A stretch of 64,000 nucleotides of DNA from assembly GCF_023184515.1 (NCBI RefSeq), contig NZ_JAAHBP010000027.1, forward strand, positions 62,001-126,000, in the 5' to 3' direction. The notes under the pieces were generated by a model that saw only the letters and a list, made by a program, of their open reading frames with translations, was not told where the DNA came from and ran no database searches. Position numbers and translations under genes: made by a program. Of the stretch, positions 17,154-25,931 are shown one piece after another (the stretch's first letter is position 1; every line of letters starts with the position of its first letter). The DNA is from Streptomyces sp. D2-8 (GTDB taxonomy: Bacteria; Actinomycetota; Actinomycetes; Streptomycetales; Streptomycetaceae).

Positions 17154-18017
17154 ATGACGGACGACGTCGCAGCAGCACGGGCCGCTGCCGAGGAGAAGTC
17201 GGCCTTCTCCCACGCGCCCGTCGACCCCGACGCCACCGCGGCCTACGGCGACCACCCGGACCAGGTGATCGACTTCTTCGCGCCGCGCCGGGCGGGCGGC
17301 CCCGGGCCGGCCCCGGTCGTCGTCGTGCTGCACGGTGGTGCCTGGCGGGCGCCCTACGACCGGCGTCACATCAGCCCCTTCGCGGACTTCCTCGCCCGCC
17401 GCGGGTTCGCCGTGGCCAGTGCCGAGTACCGGCGCGGCGGCGGTGACGACTCCGTCGCGGGCCGCTGGCCCGACACCTTCGACGACATCGCCGCGGCGCT
17501 GGACGCCCTTCCGTCGCTGGTACGGGAGTTGCTGCCGCAGGCCGACCCGCGCCGTACGGTCCTCACCGGGCACTCGGCGGGCGGGCATCTCGCGCTGTGG
17601 GGTGCCGCCCGGCACGTCCTGCCGGCCGACTCGCCCTGGCGCGGCGGCAGCCCGGTGACACTGCGCGGCGTCGTCGCCCTCGCCCCGATCGCGGATCTCG
17701 CGATCGCCGACAAGCTGGACGTGTGCGGCGGTGCCGCGCGCCAACTCCTGGGCGGGGAAGACCACTTCGCGGAGCGACAGCCGTATGCGGACCCGGCGCT
17801 GCTGCTGCCCACCGGCATTGCCACGACCGTCGTCCAGGGCCGCACGGACCTCGACGTGCCGCAGGCGGTCGCCGAGTCGTACGCGGAGGCGGCGGCGAAG
17901 GCCGGGGAGATGGTGGGGGTGACGCTGCTGGAGGACGTGGGGCACTTCCCGCTCATCGACCCGGCGGCGGACGCGTGCGCGGTGGTGGTGGAGGAGATCA
18001 CGCAACTGGCCTGGTGA
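17154..18017 (+). CDS. alpha/beta hydrolase, probable kynurenine formamidase
   Basis: A 287-residue esterase-like hydrolase. The oxyanion motif HGGAW is at residues 60-64, the nucleophile is S141 in TGHSAGG, the acid is probably in GRTDLDVP and the histidine in DVGHFPLID. HGG-type alpha/beta hydrolases include the eukaryotic and streptomycete arylformamidases that convert N-formylkynurenine to kynurenine, which is exactly the missing step between the two upstream genes. That assignment rests on context. I use the ATG at 17154, with GGAAGGTTGG eight bases before it; the open frame runs upstream but overlaps the kynU terminator. The 16-bp stem in between argues for its own promoter. Confidence 0.85.
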   Translation: MTDDVAAARAAAEEKSAFSHAPVDPDATAAYGDHPDQVIDFFAPRRAGGPGPAPVVVVLHGGAWRAPYDRRHISPFADFLARRGFAVASAEYRRGGGDDSVAGRWPDTFDDIAAALDALPSLVRELLPQADPRRTVLTGHSAGGHLALWGAARHVLPADSPWRGGSPVTLRGVVALAPIADLAIADKLDVCGGAARQLLGGEDHFAERQPYADPALLLPTGIATTVVQGRTDLDVPQAVAESYAEAAAKAGEMVGVTLLEDVGHFPLIDPAADACAVVVEEITQLAW

Positions 18018-18084
18018 GCCTCGCTCTTCGCTCTTCGAGGCTGTGATCCGCATGGCCGCAGACGGTTGCCGCACGCGTCGGCCC

Positions 18085-18127
18085 GGTCGTACCCGTAAGA
18101 GGGGGCCCCGGTCATACCCGTAGTACC
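18085..18127 (+). promoter_or_regulatory. candidate operator pair before the hydrolase/acyltransferase/two-component operon
   Basis: GGTCATACCCGTAGTACC at 18110-18127 is an 18-bp dyad of the form GGTnnTACnnGTAnnACC. A weaker copy, GGTCGTACCCGTAAGAGG, lies 25 bases upstream at 18085-18102. The strong copy continues with TGAGAG, and the same 24 bases with one change recur at 22517-22540 before the second two-component operon. Dyads of this kind are typical for NarL/LuxR-type response regulators, two of which are encoded just downstream. Confidence 0.65.
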
Positions 18128-18238
18128 TGAGAGCTACGCCGCAGGTGAGTTCCCGGGTGTGACGCGGACGAGGTCCCCCGCTCCGTAACTTCCCTTCCAT
18201 GCAGACCCGATGGCCGGGTGCGCTGGAGGGGGACGACC

Positions 18239-19240
18239 ATGGGGTCCGCACCGCAGTACCGCCGTGATGACGGCGGCAGACGCCGCGCCGGCCGATGGCG
18301 CCGCGCGGCGCTCGCCGCGCTCATCACGGGCGCGCTGGTGCTCCCTCTCTCCGGGGCCGTACGGCCGGAGACCCCCGCACCGGCCCCCGCCTCCCTCGCA
18401 CCTCTCAGCGCGTCGACGCTCGACGAGGCGTACGCGGCCAACCGGGCCAACGCCGCCGAGGCGGCCCGCATGGCCGCCGCCCACCACGACCGGGACCGCG
18501 CCGCGACGGACCGTCAACTGGCTGCCCCGACAAGACACTTGCTTCGCTTCGACGGCCGCGGCTCCGGCCGGGTGACAGAGGTCCTGGGCGACCTCGCCCG
18601 GGCCGACCGCGTCGCCGTCCTGGTCCCCGGCTCCGACACCGGCCTCGACACCTACGGCCGGTTCCACGCGGCGGCCGCGGCCCTGCACCGGCAACTCGCC
18701 CGGCAGGCCCCGGCGGGCCCGCGCACCGCGGTCGTGGCCTGGCTGGGCTACGAGACGCCGGGCACGGTCAGCACGACGGTCACGACGACCGGCAGGGCCG
18801 AGCAGGCGGCACCGCACCTGCGCGCGCTGGTCGCCGACCTGCGCGCGACCACCGGCGGCGGGACGCGCATCTCGCTGCTCTGCCACTCCTACGGCTCGGT
18901 CGTCTGCGGCCGTGCCGCCGCCGGGCTCGCCGTCGACGACATCGCGCTCGTCGGCAGCCCCGGCACCGGCGCGGACACCGCCGCCGCCCTGCACACCCGC
19001 GCCCGCGTCTGGGCGGCCCGGGGCGCCGACGACTGGGTGGAGCACGTACCACACCTCAGCGCGGACCTGTTCGGCACCAGCGTCGGCTTCGGCACCGACC
19101 CCGTCTCCCCGGCCTTCGGTGCCCGGGCCTTCGCGGCCGGCGACGTCGGCCACAGCGAGTACTTCAGCCCCGGCTCGACCTCCCTGACCAACCTGGCCCG
19201 GATCGTCCTGGGCGAGACCAAGGCGGTGACCCATGACTGA
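18239..19240 (+). CDS. exported or membrane-anchored alpha/beta hydrolase (DUF1023-like)
   Basis: A 333-residue protein with a basic N-terminus and one hydrophobic segment (AALAALITGALVLPLSGAV, residues about 21-39) that is either a signal peptide or an anchor. The catalytic domain carries LLCHSYGSVVCG, where the serine of H-S-Y-G-S is the likely nucleophile, plus VAVLVPGSDTGLDTY and DWVEHVPHLSADLFGTSVGFG, the usual features of DUF1023 hydrolases. The substrate is unknown. The ATG at 18239 has GGAGGGGG seven bases before it. Its last eight bases overlap the acyltransferase gene, and both are coupled to a two-component system, which suggests a cell-envelope role. Confidence 0.8.
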   Translation: MGSAPQYRRDDGGRRRAGRWRRAALAALITGALVLPLSGAVRPETPAPAPASLAPLSASTLDEAYAANRANAAEAARMAAAHHDRDRAATDRQLAAPTRHLLRFDGRGSGRVTEVLGDLARADRVAVLVPGSDTGLDTYGRFHAAAAALHRQLARQAPAGPRTAVVAWLGYETPGTVSTTVTTTGRAEQAAPHLRALVADLRATTGGGTRISLLCHSYGSVVCGRAAAGLAVDDIALVGSPGTGADTAAALHTRARVWAARGADDWVEHVPHLSADLFGTSVGFGTDPVSPAFGARAFAAGDVGHSEYFSPGSTSLTNLARIVLGETKAVTHD

Positions 19241-20444
19241 CATCGGCGTACGCGCCGTCCGGCAGGGAGTGCGCCGTGGTGCCGACCGCATCGGCGCCGC
19301 CACCCCGCCCGGTCGCGACCGGGCCGTGGACGCCCTGCGGGCCGCCGCCGTCCTCGGCGTCGTCCTCGGGCACTGGCTGGTCACAGCCCTGGTCTCCGAC
19401 GGCCGCGCCCTGCGCACGGCGAGCCCGCTGCAGCACATGCCCTGGCTGACGCCCGTCTCCTGGATGTTCCAGACACTCGCCGTGTTCTTCCTGGTCGGGG
19501 GCCATGTCGCCACCCGCAGCCATGCCTCGGCCCGGGCCCGTGGCCTGCCGTACCACCAGTGGCTGACGGCCCGGCTGTCCCGGCTGTTCAAACCGGTCGC
19601 CGCCGTCCTCGGCCTGTGGACGGTCGCCGCCCTGGCGCTGCTGCTGTCGGGCGCCGAGTTCGGCACGGTCCGCACGCTGGTGAAACTGGCCCTGTCCCCG
19701 CTGTGGTTCCTCGTGGTGTTCGCCGGACTGACGGCGGCGACCCCGCTGCTCACCCGGCTCAACCCGCTCTGGCCGCTGGCCGTCGTCCTGCACGTGGATC
19801 TGCTGCGCTTCGGCCTCGGCGGCCCCTCCTGGCTGGGCTGGGTGAACGTGGCGGCCGGCTGGATGGTGCCCTACACGCTGGGCGCGGCCTGGACCCGCGG
19901 CGAGCTGGAGCGCCGTCGCGCGGGATGGGTCCTGCTGGGTGTGGGGGCGGTGGCGACCGCAGCGCTCGTCGCGTGGGCGGGCTATCCGGCGTCGATGGTC
20001 GGCGTTCCGGGCGACGGCGTGTCCAACCTGGATCCGCCGACGCTGGCCGTCGTCATGTTCGGCCTGGCCCAGTGCGGTCTCGCCCTGCTGCTGCGCGAGC
20101 GGCTGCGGCACGCGATGCGCGGGCCCGTGGCGTGGGCGGCGGTGGCGTGCGTCAACCTCTCCGCGATGACCATCTTCCTGTGGCACCAGACGGCCCTGAT
20201 GGCCACGACCGCCACCGGCCTCCTCGCCGGCCGGCTCCCCGGCCTGCACACGCCGCCCGGCGGGCTCGGCTGGGTCGGGGCCCGGCTGCTGTGGCTGCCC
20301 GTGTTCGCGTTGGCCCTCGCGGTCTGCTGGGCCGCCTTCCGCTCCTTCGAGGGAGGCGGCGGCGGGCGGGGCCGCAGGTCGCGGGTGGTGCGGGCACACC
20401 GTCCCGCCGACCGGGGAACAGCGGCGAAGGCACGACATGTCTAG
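19233..20444 (+). CDS. acyltransferase 3 family membrane protein
   Basis: A 403-residue protein with about ten transmembrane helices. The opening RDRAVDALRAAAVLGVVLGH carries the R..D..R.. pattern and conserved His of the acyltransferase-3 (OafA/YrhL) family; VFFLVGGHVATRS near residue 87-99 is a second hallmark. Such enzymes transfer acetyl or longer acyl groups from the cytoplasm to cell-wall or surface sugars, peptidoglycan or secondary metabolites. It overlaps the hydrolase gene by eight bases and the sensor kinase gene by eight bases, so hydrolase, acyltransferase, kinase and regulator form one coupled operon. Confidence 0.87.
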   Translation: MTDIGVRAVRQGVRRGADRIGAATPPGRDRAVDALRAAAVLGVVLGHWLVTALVSDGRALRTASPLQHMPWLTPVSWMFQTLAVFFLVGGHVATRSHASARARGLPYHQWLTARLSRLFKPVAAVLGLWTVAALALLLSGAEFGTVRTLVKLALSPLWFLVVFAGLTAATPLLTRLNPLWPLAVVLHVDLLRFGLGGPSWLGWVNVAAGWMVPYTLGAAWTRGELERRRAGWVLLGVGAVATAALVAWAGYPASMVGVPGDGVSNLDPPTLAVVMFGLAQCGLALLLRERLRHAMRGPVAWAAVACVNLSAMTIFLWHQTALMATTATGLLAGRLPGLHTPPGGLGWVGARLLWLPVFALALAVCWAAFRSFEGGGGGRGRRSRVVRAHRPADRGTAAKARHV

Positions 20445-21816
20445 GCTGGGCCGGGTGACGGACACGGGGGTGGGCCGCGCGCTGCGAGCGCGCGTCAAGG
20501 GCTGGCTGCGGATACTGCGCCAGGACCTGTGGACGGCCCGGGCGGACCCGATGCCGCCCTCCACCTGGCTGCGCTGGCTGCCGCACGGGCTGGTGTGCCT
20601 GGCCGCGTTCGGTGTCACCCTCGGCGCGGTGGGGCAGCTCGTCGACAACGGCGGGGTGGGTCCGCAGATCGCCTTCCTGCTCGGGCTGGCGCAGGGCGGT
20701 GCCATGGTGCTCGCGCTGTGGCGGCCCATCCCGGCGTGGTGGCTCTCGACGGCGGCCATGGTGCTGGGTGCCCTCGAGGTGCGCCGCCAGTTGCTGGCCG
20801 GTGGCGCCCCCGACTTCACCTGGCCCTGGACGTCGGCGGGGATCATCGGACACATGGTGGTGCTGCTGCTGCTCGCCCTGCGGGTGCGCACCCGGGTGTC
20901 CGTCGAGGCGCTCGCGCTGACCGTGCTCCTCACCTACGTCGTCCAAGGGCTGCTGGGCGCGGCCGGCTATTCGCCCACCGGGGTGCTCGCGGTCACCCTG
21001 TTCACCGTCGTCGTGATACTCGGCACCGCCCTGCGCGGCCGGCGCGAGGCCCGCGCGGAACTCGTCGAGCAGACCACGCTCACCGCCGAGGAACGCACCC
21101 GGCGCACCCTGCTGGAGGAGCGCAGCCGCATCGCGCGGGAACTGCACGACGTGGTGGCCCACCACATGTCGGTCATCTCCATCCAGGCCCAGGTCGCCCC
21201 GCACCTCGTCGAGAACCCGCCCGACGAGCTCAGGGAGAACCTCGCGGGCATCCGGCAGAACGCGCTGGAGGCACTGATCGAACTGCGCCGCGTGCTGGGT
21301 GTGCTGCGCTCGGAGCACCCCGGGCCGGGGGAGCCGTTCGCCGACGCGGGTGACGCGACCTCACCGCACGCGCCGCAGCCCACGCTCGACCGGCTCGACG
21401 CGCTGGTGGAGAACACCCGGGCCGCCGGCCGCGAGGTCGTCACCGACATCACCGGCGAGCGGCGTCCACTGCCGCCCGGCGTGGAGCTGTCGGCGTACCG
21501 GATCGTGCAGGAGGCGCTGAGCAACGCCCTGCGGCACGCGCCCGGCGCGAGGATCACGGTCCGTCTCACCTACGAGCCGGACGGCCTGGAGGTGGAGATC
21601 GTCAACGGCCGCCCGACCGGGCCGCCGCCGCCGTCGACGGGGGCGGGGCACGGGCTGCTCGGCATGCGGGAGCGGGTCGCGATGCTCGGCGGCACCATGA
21701 CGGCGCACCCGTGGCACTGGGACGGCTTCAAGGTCACCGCCTTCCTCCCGGAGACCCCGCCCGCCGACACCCCGGGCACCGACCACCCCACGGCCCTCAG
21801 GAAAGGGACCTCATGA
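20437..21816 (+). CDS. NarL-type sensor histidine kinase (first copy)
   Basis: A 459-residue kinase. Residues about 45-210 form five or six transmembrane helices with little periplasmic loop, so the signal is probably sensed in or at the membrane. The HisKA_3 box IARELHDVVAHHMSV has the phospho-acceptor H237, and the ATP-binding domain with SAYRIVQEALSNALRHAPGA and GHGLLGMRERV follows. The ATG at 20437 overlaps the acyltransferase stop; a GTG at 20455 is an alternative. The ATGA overlap with the downstream regulator makes them an obvious pair. It is clearly paralogous to the kinase at 22606. Confidence 0.9.
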   Translation: MSRLGRVTDTGVGRALRARVKGWLRILRQDLWTARADPMPPSTWLRWLPHGLVCLAAFGVTLGAVGQLVDNGGVGPQIAFLLGLAQGGAMVLALWRPIPAWWLSTAAMVLGALEVRRQLLAGGAPDFTWPWTSAGIIGHMVVLLLLALRVRTRVSVEALALTVLLTYVVQGLLGAAGYSPTGVLAVTLFTVVVILGTALRGRREARAELVEQTTLTAEERTRRTLLEERSRIARELHDVVAHHMSVISIQAQVAPHLVENPPDELRENLAGIRQNALEALIELRRVLGVLRSEHPGPGEPFADAGDATSPHAPQPTLDRLDALVENTRAAGREVVTDITGERRPLPPGVELSAYRIVQEALSNALRHAPGARITVRLTYEPDGLEVEIVNGRPTGPPPPSTGAGHGLLGMRERVAMLGGTMTAHPWHWDGFKVTAFLPETPPADTPGTDHPTALRKGTS

Positions 21817-22496
21817 CGAGCGGCACCGGCAAACCCATCCGGGTTCTCATCGTCGACGACCAGGCGATGGTCCGGCAGGGCTTCACCGTGCTGCTCGGCA
21901 CCCAGCCCGACATAGAGGTCGTCGGCGATGCGAAGGACGGAGAGGGCGGTATCGCGAAGGCCGCCGAGACCGCCCCGGACGTCGTCCTCATGGACATCCG
22001 CATGCCCGGGATCGGCGGCATCGAGGCGACCGAGCGCATCACCGCCGCGCACCCGGACATCAGGGTGCTGGTGCTCACCACCTTCGACCTCGACGAGTAC
22101 GTGTACGACGCGTTGCGCTCCGGAGCCTCCGGGTTCCTGCTGAAGGACGCGTCGTCGGAGCAGCTCGCCGAGGCGGTCCGGGTGGTCGCGGCCGGGGAAG
22201 CGCTGCTCGCCCCGGTCATCACCCGCAAGCTGATCGCCGAGTTCTCCCGGCTCGACGGCAAGCCCCGCGCCCCGCTCAAGGAACGCGTCGGCGATCTGAC
22301 GGAGCGGGAGACGGAGGTGCTCGCGCTGATCGCGCAGGGCCTGTCGAACGCGGAGATCGCCCGGCACCTGTTCGTGGCCGAACAGACGGTGAAGACCCAC
22401 GTGGGGCGGATCCTGGTGAAGCTGGGCCTGAGGGACCGGACGCAGGCGGCGGTGTTCGCGTACGAGTCGGGTCTGGTGCGGCCGTCGGGGTACTGA
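21813..22496 (+). CDS. LuxR/NarL-family response regulator (first copy)
   Basis: A 227-residue regulator with a receiver domain (acidic pocket D15/D16, phospho-acceptor D61 in VVLMDIRMPG, conserved K near residue 112 in GFLLKDAS) and a C-terminal LuxR helix-turn-helix (LTERETEVLALIAQGLSNAEIARHL). It overlaps the kinase stop by four bases. It probably binds the 18-bp dyad found before its own operon and before the next one, which is inference from position and symmetry. About 22 bases after its stop the second copy of that dyad begins. Confidence 0.92.
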   Translation: MTSGTGKPIRVLIVDDQAMVRQGFTVLLGTQPDIEVVGDAKDGEGGIAKAAETAPDVVLMDIRMPGIGGIEATERITAAHPDIRVLVLTTFDLDEYVYDALRSGASGFLLKDASSEQLAEAVRVVAAGEALLAPVITRKLIAEFSRLDGKPRAPLKERVGDLTERETEVLALIAQGLSNAEIARHLFVAEQTVKTHVGRILVKLGLRDRTQAAVFAYESGLVRPSGY

Positions 22497-22516
22497 GGGC
22501 GGAGCTGATCGCCCCT

Positions 22517-22534
22517 GGTCATCCCCGTAGTACC
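22517..22534 (+). promoter_or_regulatory. candidate operator before the second two-component system
   Basis: GGTCATCCCCGTAGTACC, followed by TGAGAG, differs by a single base from the dyad at 18110-18127. It sits 72 bases before the GTG of the second sensor kinase, in the only sizeable spacer of the block. Confidence 0.65.
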
Positions 22535-22605
22535 TGAGAGGGACCCCTGGTGACCCCTCTCACTGGGGACGACCGGGAGCCGGGGGTGCGCCTACCGTTC
22601 TGTAC

Positions 22606-23946
22606 GTGACCGAGACGACTCACATCCAGACCCCGCCGCCGGGGGACGGGGCCAAGCCGCGCAGCCCGGAGTACCGGGTGGCCGTGGACTCCCTGCGCGG
22701 GCTGCGGCAGGACCTCTTCCACGACGCCTTCGCCTACCGGCCGCTGCCCCGCAGGAGCACGGCCGGGCGGTTCGTCCGGCGGCTGCCCGTGCGGCTGCGG
22801 GAGTACGCGACCTGGACGCCGCACGCCCTGATCATCCTGGCCGCCCTGATCACCCTGCTGCTCGCCGGCGTCGACACCGGCGGCCCGTCGCTGCTGGTGG
22901 TGCCGCTGGCCGTGCTCCCGGTCCTGATGACCATGGTCCGCCCGGTGGGGGCCTTCTGGCTGTCCATGGCCGCCACCCCGATCACCGGCATGGTCGGCAG
23001 CAGCTGGGGCGAATGGCCGTGGCAGGCCGGCAGCTTCGCCTGCCATCTGACGGTGCTGACCGTCGTGGCGATACGCACCCGGCCGCGCACGGCGGGGTGG
23101 ATGTGGGCGCTGACCGCGCTGTACGCCCTCGTCGCGGACACCGGCATCGGCCCGAACAACATGTACGGCACCAACTCCGGACCCATGCTGGTCTTCTCGG
23201 CGATGATCCTGCTCTGCGTCACGGTCTGGCACATCCGCCGCCACGCCGAGCAGGAGGTCACCGCCCAGCAGACGGTCACCGCGCACGAGCGCTCCCGCCG
23301 CACCCTGCTGGAGGAGCGCACCACGATCGCCCGCGAGCTGCACGACGTCGTCGCCCACCACATGTCGGTGGTCGCCATCCAGGCGGAGGCCGCGCCCTAC
23401 CGGGTGGAGAACCCGCCGCCGGAGCTGGAGAAGGCGTTCGCCACGATCCGGGAGAACGCGGTGGCGGCACTGACCGAACTGCGCCGCGTCCTGGGCGTCG
23501 TCCGCGCCGAGGACTACGAGGTCCCGGACGCCCCGCAGCCGACGCTCGCCGACCTGGACGGGCTGCTGGCCAATGTGCGGGAGGCCGGGCTGACCGTGGA
23601 GAAGGCGGTGACGGGGGCGGTGCGGGAGCTGCCGCAGGGCGTGGAGCTGTCGGCGTACCGCATCGTGCAGGAGGCCCTGAGCAACACCCTGCGGCACGCG
23701 CCGGGGGCGACCGCCCGGGTGGAGATCGGGTACGTTCTCGGCGGCCTGGGGCTGCGCATAGTCAACGGCCCGCCGCCCAATCCGAGCCTGGTCAAGCCCT
23801 CGCCCGGTGCCGGGCACGGCATCACGGGCATGCGGGAGCGGGTGTCGATGCTGAACGGCGAGATGACGGCGGGCGGCACGGACGACGGAGGTTACGAGGT
23901 GGCGGTGTTCCTGCCGGTCGCCCTGCCGGACGAGGATGACGCATGA
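22606..23946 (+). CDS. NarL-type sensor histidine kinase (second copy)
   Basis: A 446-residue membrane kinase with five to six helices between residues about 70 and 205, then ERTTIARELHDVVAHHMSV with H246 as phospho-acceptor, and an ATPase domain ending in GHGITGMRERVSML. It shares architecture and many identical stretches with the kinase at 20437 (for example the H-box and SAYRIVQEALSN), so the two systems arose by duplication. GTG start at 22606 with no upstream alternative in frame near the operator. It overlaps its regulator by four bases. Confidence 0.9.
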   Translation: MTETTHIQTPPPGDGAKPRSPEYRVAVDSLRGLRQDLFHDAFAYRPLPRRSTAGRFVRRLPVRLREYATWTPHALIILAALITLLLAGVDTGGPSLLVVPLAVLPVLMTMVRPVGAFWLSMAATPITGMVGSSWGEWPWQAGSFACHLTVLTVVAIRTRPRTAGWMWALTALYALVADTGIGPNNMYGTNSGPMLVFSAMILLCVTVWHIRRHAEQEVTAQQTVTAHERSRRTLLEERTTIARELHDVVAHHMSVVAIQAEAAPYRVENPPPELEKAFATIRENAVAALTELRRVLGVVRAEDYEVPDAPQPTLADLDGLLANVREAGLTVEKAVTGAVRELPQGVELSAYRIVQEALSNTLRHAPGATARVEIGYVLGGLGLRIVNGPPPNPSLVKPSPGAGHGITGMRERVSMLNGEMTAGGTDDGGYEVAVFLPVALPDEDDA

Positions 23947-24608
23947 CCATTCGCGTCCTGATCGCGGACGACCAGATGATGGTGCGCGAGGGCTTCTCGG
24001 TCCTGCTGAACGCGATGCCGGACATCGAGGTCGTCGGCGAGGCGGTGAACGGCCGGGAAGCCGTCGCCAAGGTCCGCGAGCTCGCCCCGGACGTGGTGCT
24101 GATGGACATCCGCATGCCCGAGCTGAACGGCATCGAGGCGACCCGCGAGATCGTCGCCGCCGACGGCGCGGCGAAGGTGCTGGTGCTCACCACCTTCGAC
24201 CTCGACGAGTACGTCTACCAGGCGCTGCGCGCGGGTGCCTCCGGCTTCCTCCTCAAGGACGCCTCGGCCCGCCAGCTCGCCGACGGGGTGCGCGTGGTGG
24301 CGTCGGGGGAGGCACTGCTGGCGCCGTCGGTGACCAGGCGGCTGATCACCGAGTTCGCCAAGCTCTCCGACACCCCGCGCCTGATGCCCTCCGCGCAGGG
24401 GGCCTACGGGGACCTCACCGAGCGGGAGACCGAGGTGCTGGTCCTCATCGCGCAGGGCCTGTCGAACTCGGAGATCGCGGAGCGGCTGGTGGTCGCCGAG
24501 TCGACGATCAAGACGCATGTCAGCCGGATCCTGGTGAAGCTGGGCCTCAGGGACCGGACGCAGGCGGCGGTGTTCGCCTACGAGGCGCGGCTGGTGACGC
24601 CGGGGTGA
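23943..24608 (+). CDS. LuxR/NarL-family response regulator (second copy)
   Basis: A 221-residue regulator: receiver domain with D9/D10 and phospho-acceptor D55 in VVLMDIRMPE, VLTTFDLDEYVYQALRAGAS, and a C-terminal LuxR helix-turn-helix LTERETEVLVLIAQGLSNSE. Very similar to the regulator at 21813, including the DNA-recognition helix region, so the two may compete for the same operator. ATGA overlap with the kinase. The P450 gene starts 53 bases later and may be read from the same transcript. Confidence 0.92.
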   Translation: MTIRVLIADDQMMVREGFSVLLNAMPDIEVVGEAVNGREAVAKVRELAPDVVLMDIRMPELNGIEATREIVAADGAAKVLVLTTFDLDEYVYQALRAGASGFLLKDASARQLADGVRVVASGEALLAPSVTRRLITEFAKLSDTPRLMPSAQGAYGDLTERETEVLVLIAQGLSNSEIAERLVVAESTIKTHVSRILVKLGLRDRTQAAVFAYEARLVTPG

Positions 24609-24661
24609 CAGGTGGGCGCCGCCCCTGGTCAGAGTGGGGGTCGCCGGGCTAGCGTCCGTTC

Positions 24662-25882
24662 ATGGCAGCTGTTCTCGACCTCGGGTTCGACCCGTGGGAC
24701 CCGGCGTTCCTCGCCGACCCGTACCCCGCCTACGCCGAACTGCGTGCACAGGGCCGCGTGCACTGGTTCGAGCCCACGAACCAGTGGCTCGTCCCGCACC
24801 ACGCGGACGTCTCGGCACTGCTGCGCGACCGGCGCCTCGGCCGGACGTACCAGCACCGGTTCACGCACGAGGAGTTCGGCCGCACCGCGCCCCCGCCGGA
24901 GCACGAGCCGTTCCACACGCTCAACGACCACGGGATGCTCGACCTGGAGCCGCCGGACCACACCCGGATCCGCCGCCTGGTGTCGAAGGCGTTCACCCCG
25001 CGCACGGTGGAGCGGCTGAAGCCCTACGTGCGGGGCCTGGCCGACGAACTGGCGTCCGCGCTGGTCGCGGCGGGCGGCGGCGACCTGCTGAAGGACGTCG
25101 CCGAACCCCTCCCCGTGGCGGTGATCGCCGAGATGCTCGGCATCCCGGAGTCCGACCGGGCCCCGCTGCGCCCCTGGTCGGCGGACATCTGCGGGATGTA
25201 CGAGCTGAGCCCGTCCGAGGACACGGCGGCGAAGGCGGTCCGGGCGTCGGTCGAGTTCTCCGACTACCTGCGCGACCTGATCGCGGCCCGCCGCAAGGAG
25301 CCGGGCGAGGACCTCATCTCGGGGCTCATCGAGGCCCACGACGAGGGCGACCGGCTCACCGAGCAGGAGATGATCTCCACCTGCGTCCTGCTGCTCAACG
25401 CCGGCCACGAGGCCACGGTGAACGCCACGGTCAACGGCTGGTACGCGCTGTTCCGCAACGAGGCACAGCTGTCGGCCCTGCGCGCGGACCACTCCCTGGT
25501 CCCCTCCGCGATCGAGGAGCTGATGCGGTACGACACCCCGCTCCAGCTCTTCGAACGCTGGGTCCTGGACGAGATCGAGATCGACGGCACGACGATCCCC
25601 CGCGGCGCGGAGATCGCCATGCTCTTCGGCTCCGCCAACCACGACCCGGAGGTCTTCGCCGACCCGGGCCGACTCGACCTCACCCGCACGGACAACCCCC
25701 ACATCTCCTTCAGCGCCGGCATCCACTACTGCATCGGCGCACCCCTGGCCCGCATCGAACTGGCGGCTTCGATGGGTGCGTTGCTGGAGAGAGCCCCGAC
25801 GCTCCGGCTCGCTGCCGAGCCCGAGAGGAAGCCGAACTTCGTGATCAGGGGGTTGGAGGGGCTGGCCGTCGAGGTGGGGTGA
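24662..25882 (+). CDS. cytochrome P450 (CYP107-like)
   Basis: A 406-residue soluble haem monooxygenase. The haem-binding loop FSAGIHYCIGAPLAR places the thiolate ligand at C357; the I-helix oxygen-activation motif is AGHEAT near residues 249-254; the ExxR-type helix and the PDHTRIRRLVSKAFTPR stretch near residues 100-116 are normal. From memory, the equivalent position in S. coelicolor carries a CYP107U enzyme, so I place it in CYP107, but the subfamily needs an alignment. No ferredoxin gene is adjacent, so electrons must come from partners elsewhere. The ATG at 24662 lies 53 bases after the second response regulator. Confidence 0.9.
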   Translation: MAAVLDLGFDPWDPAFLADPYPAYAELRAQGRVHWFEPTNQWLVPHHADVSALLRDRRLGRTYQHRFTHEEFGRTAPPPEHEPFHTLNDHGMLDLEPPDHTRIRRLVSKAFTPRTVERLKPYVRGLADELASALVAAGGGDLLKDVAEPLPVAVIAEMLGIPESDRAPLRPWSADICGMYELSPSEDTAAKAVRASVEFSDYLRDLIAARRKEPGEDLISGLIEAHDEGDRLTEQEMISTCVLLLNAGHEATVNATVNGWYALFRNEAQLSALRADHSLVPSAIEELMRYDTPLQLFERWVLDEIEIDGTTIPRGAEIAMLFGSANHDPEVFADPGRLDLTRTDNPHISFSAGIHYCIGAPLARIELAASMGALLERAPTLRLAAEPERKPNFVIRGLEGLAVEVG

Positions 25883-25931
25883 GCACGACCGGTGCGGTCA
25901 CCCCGTCACACCGGTGCCTTCCTCCAACTGA

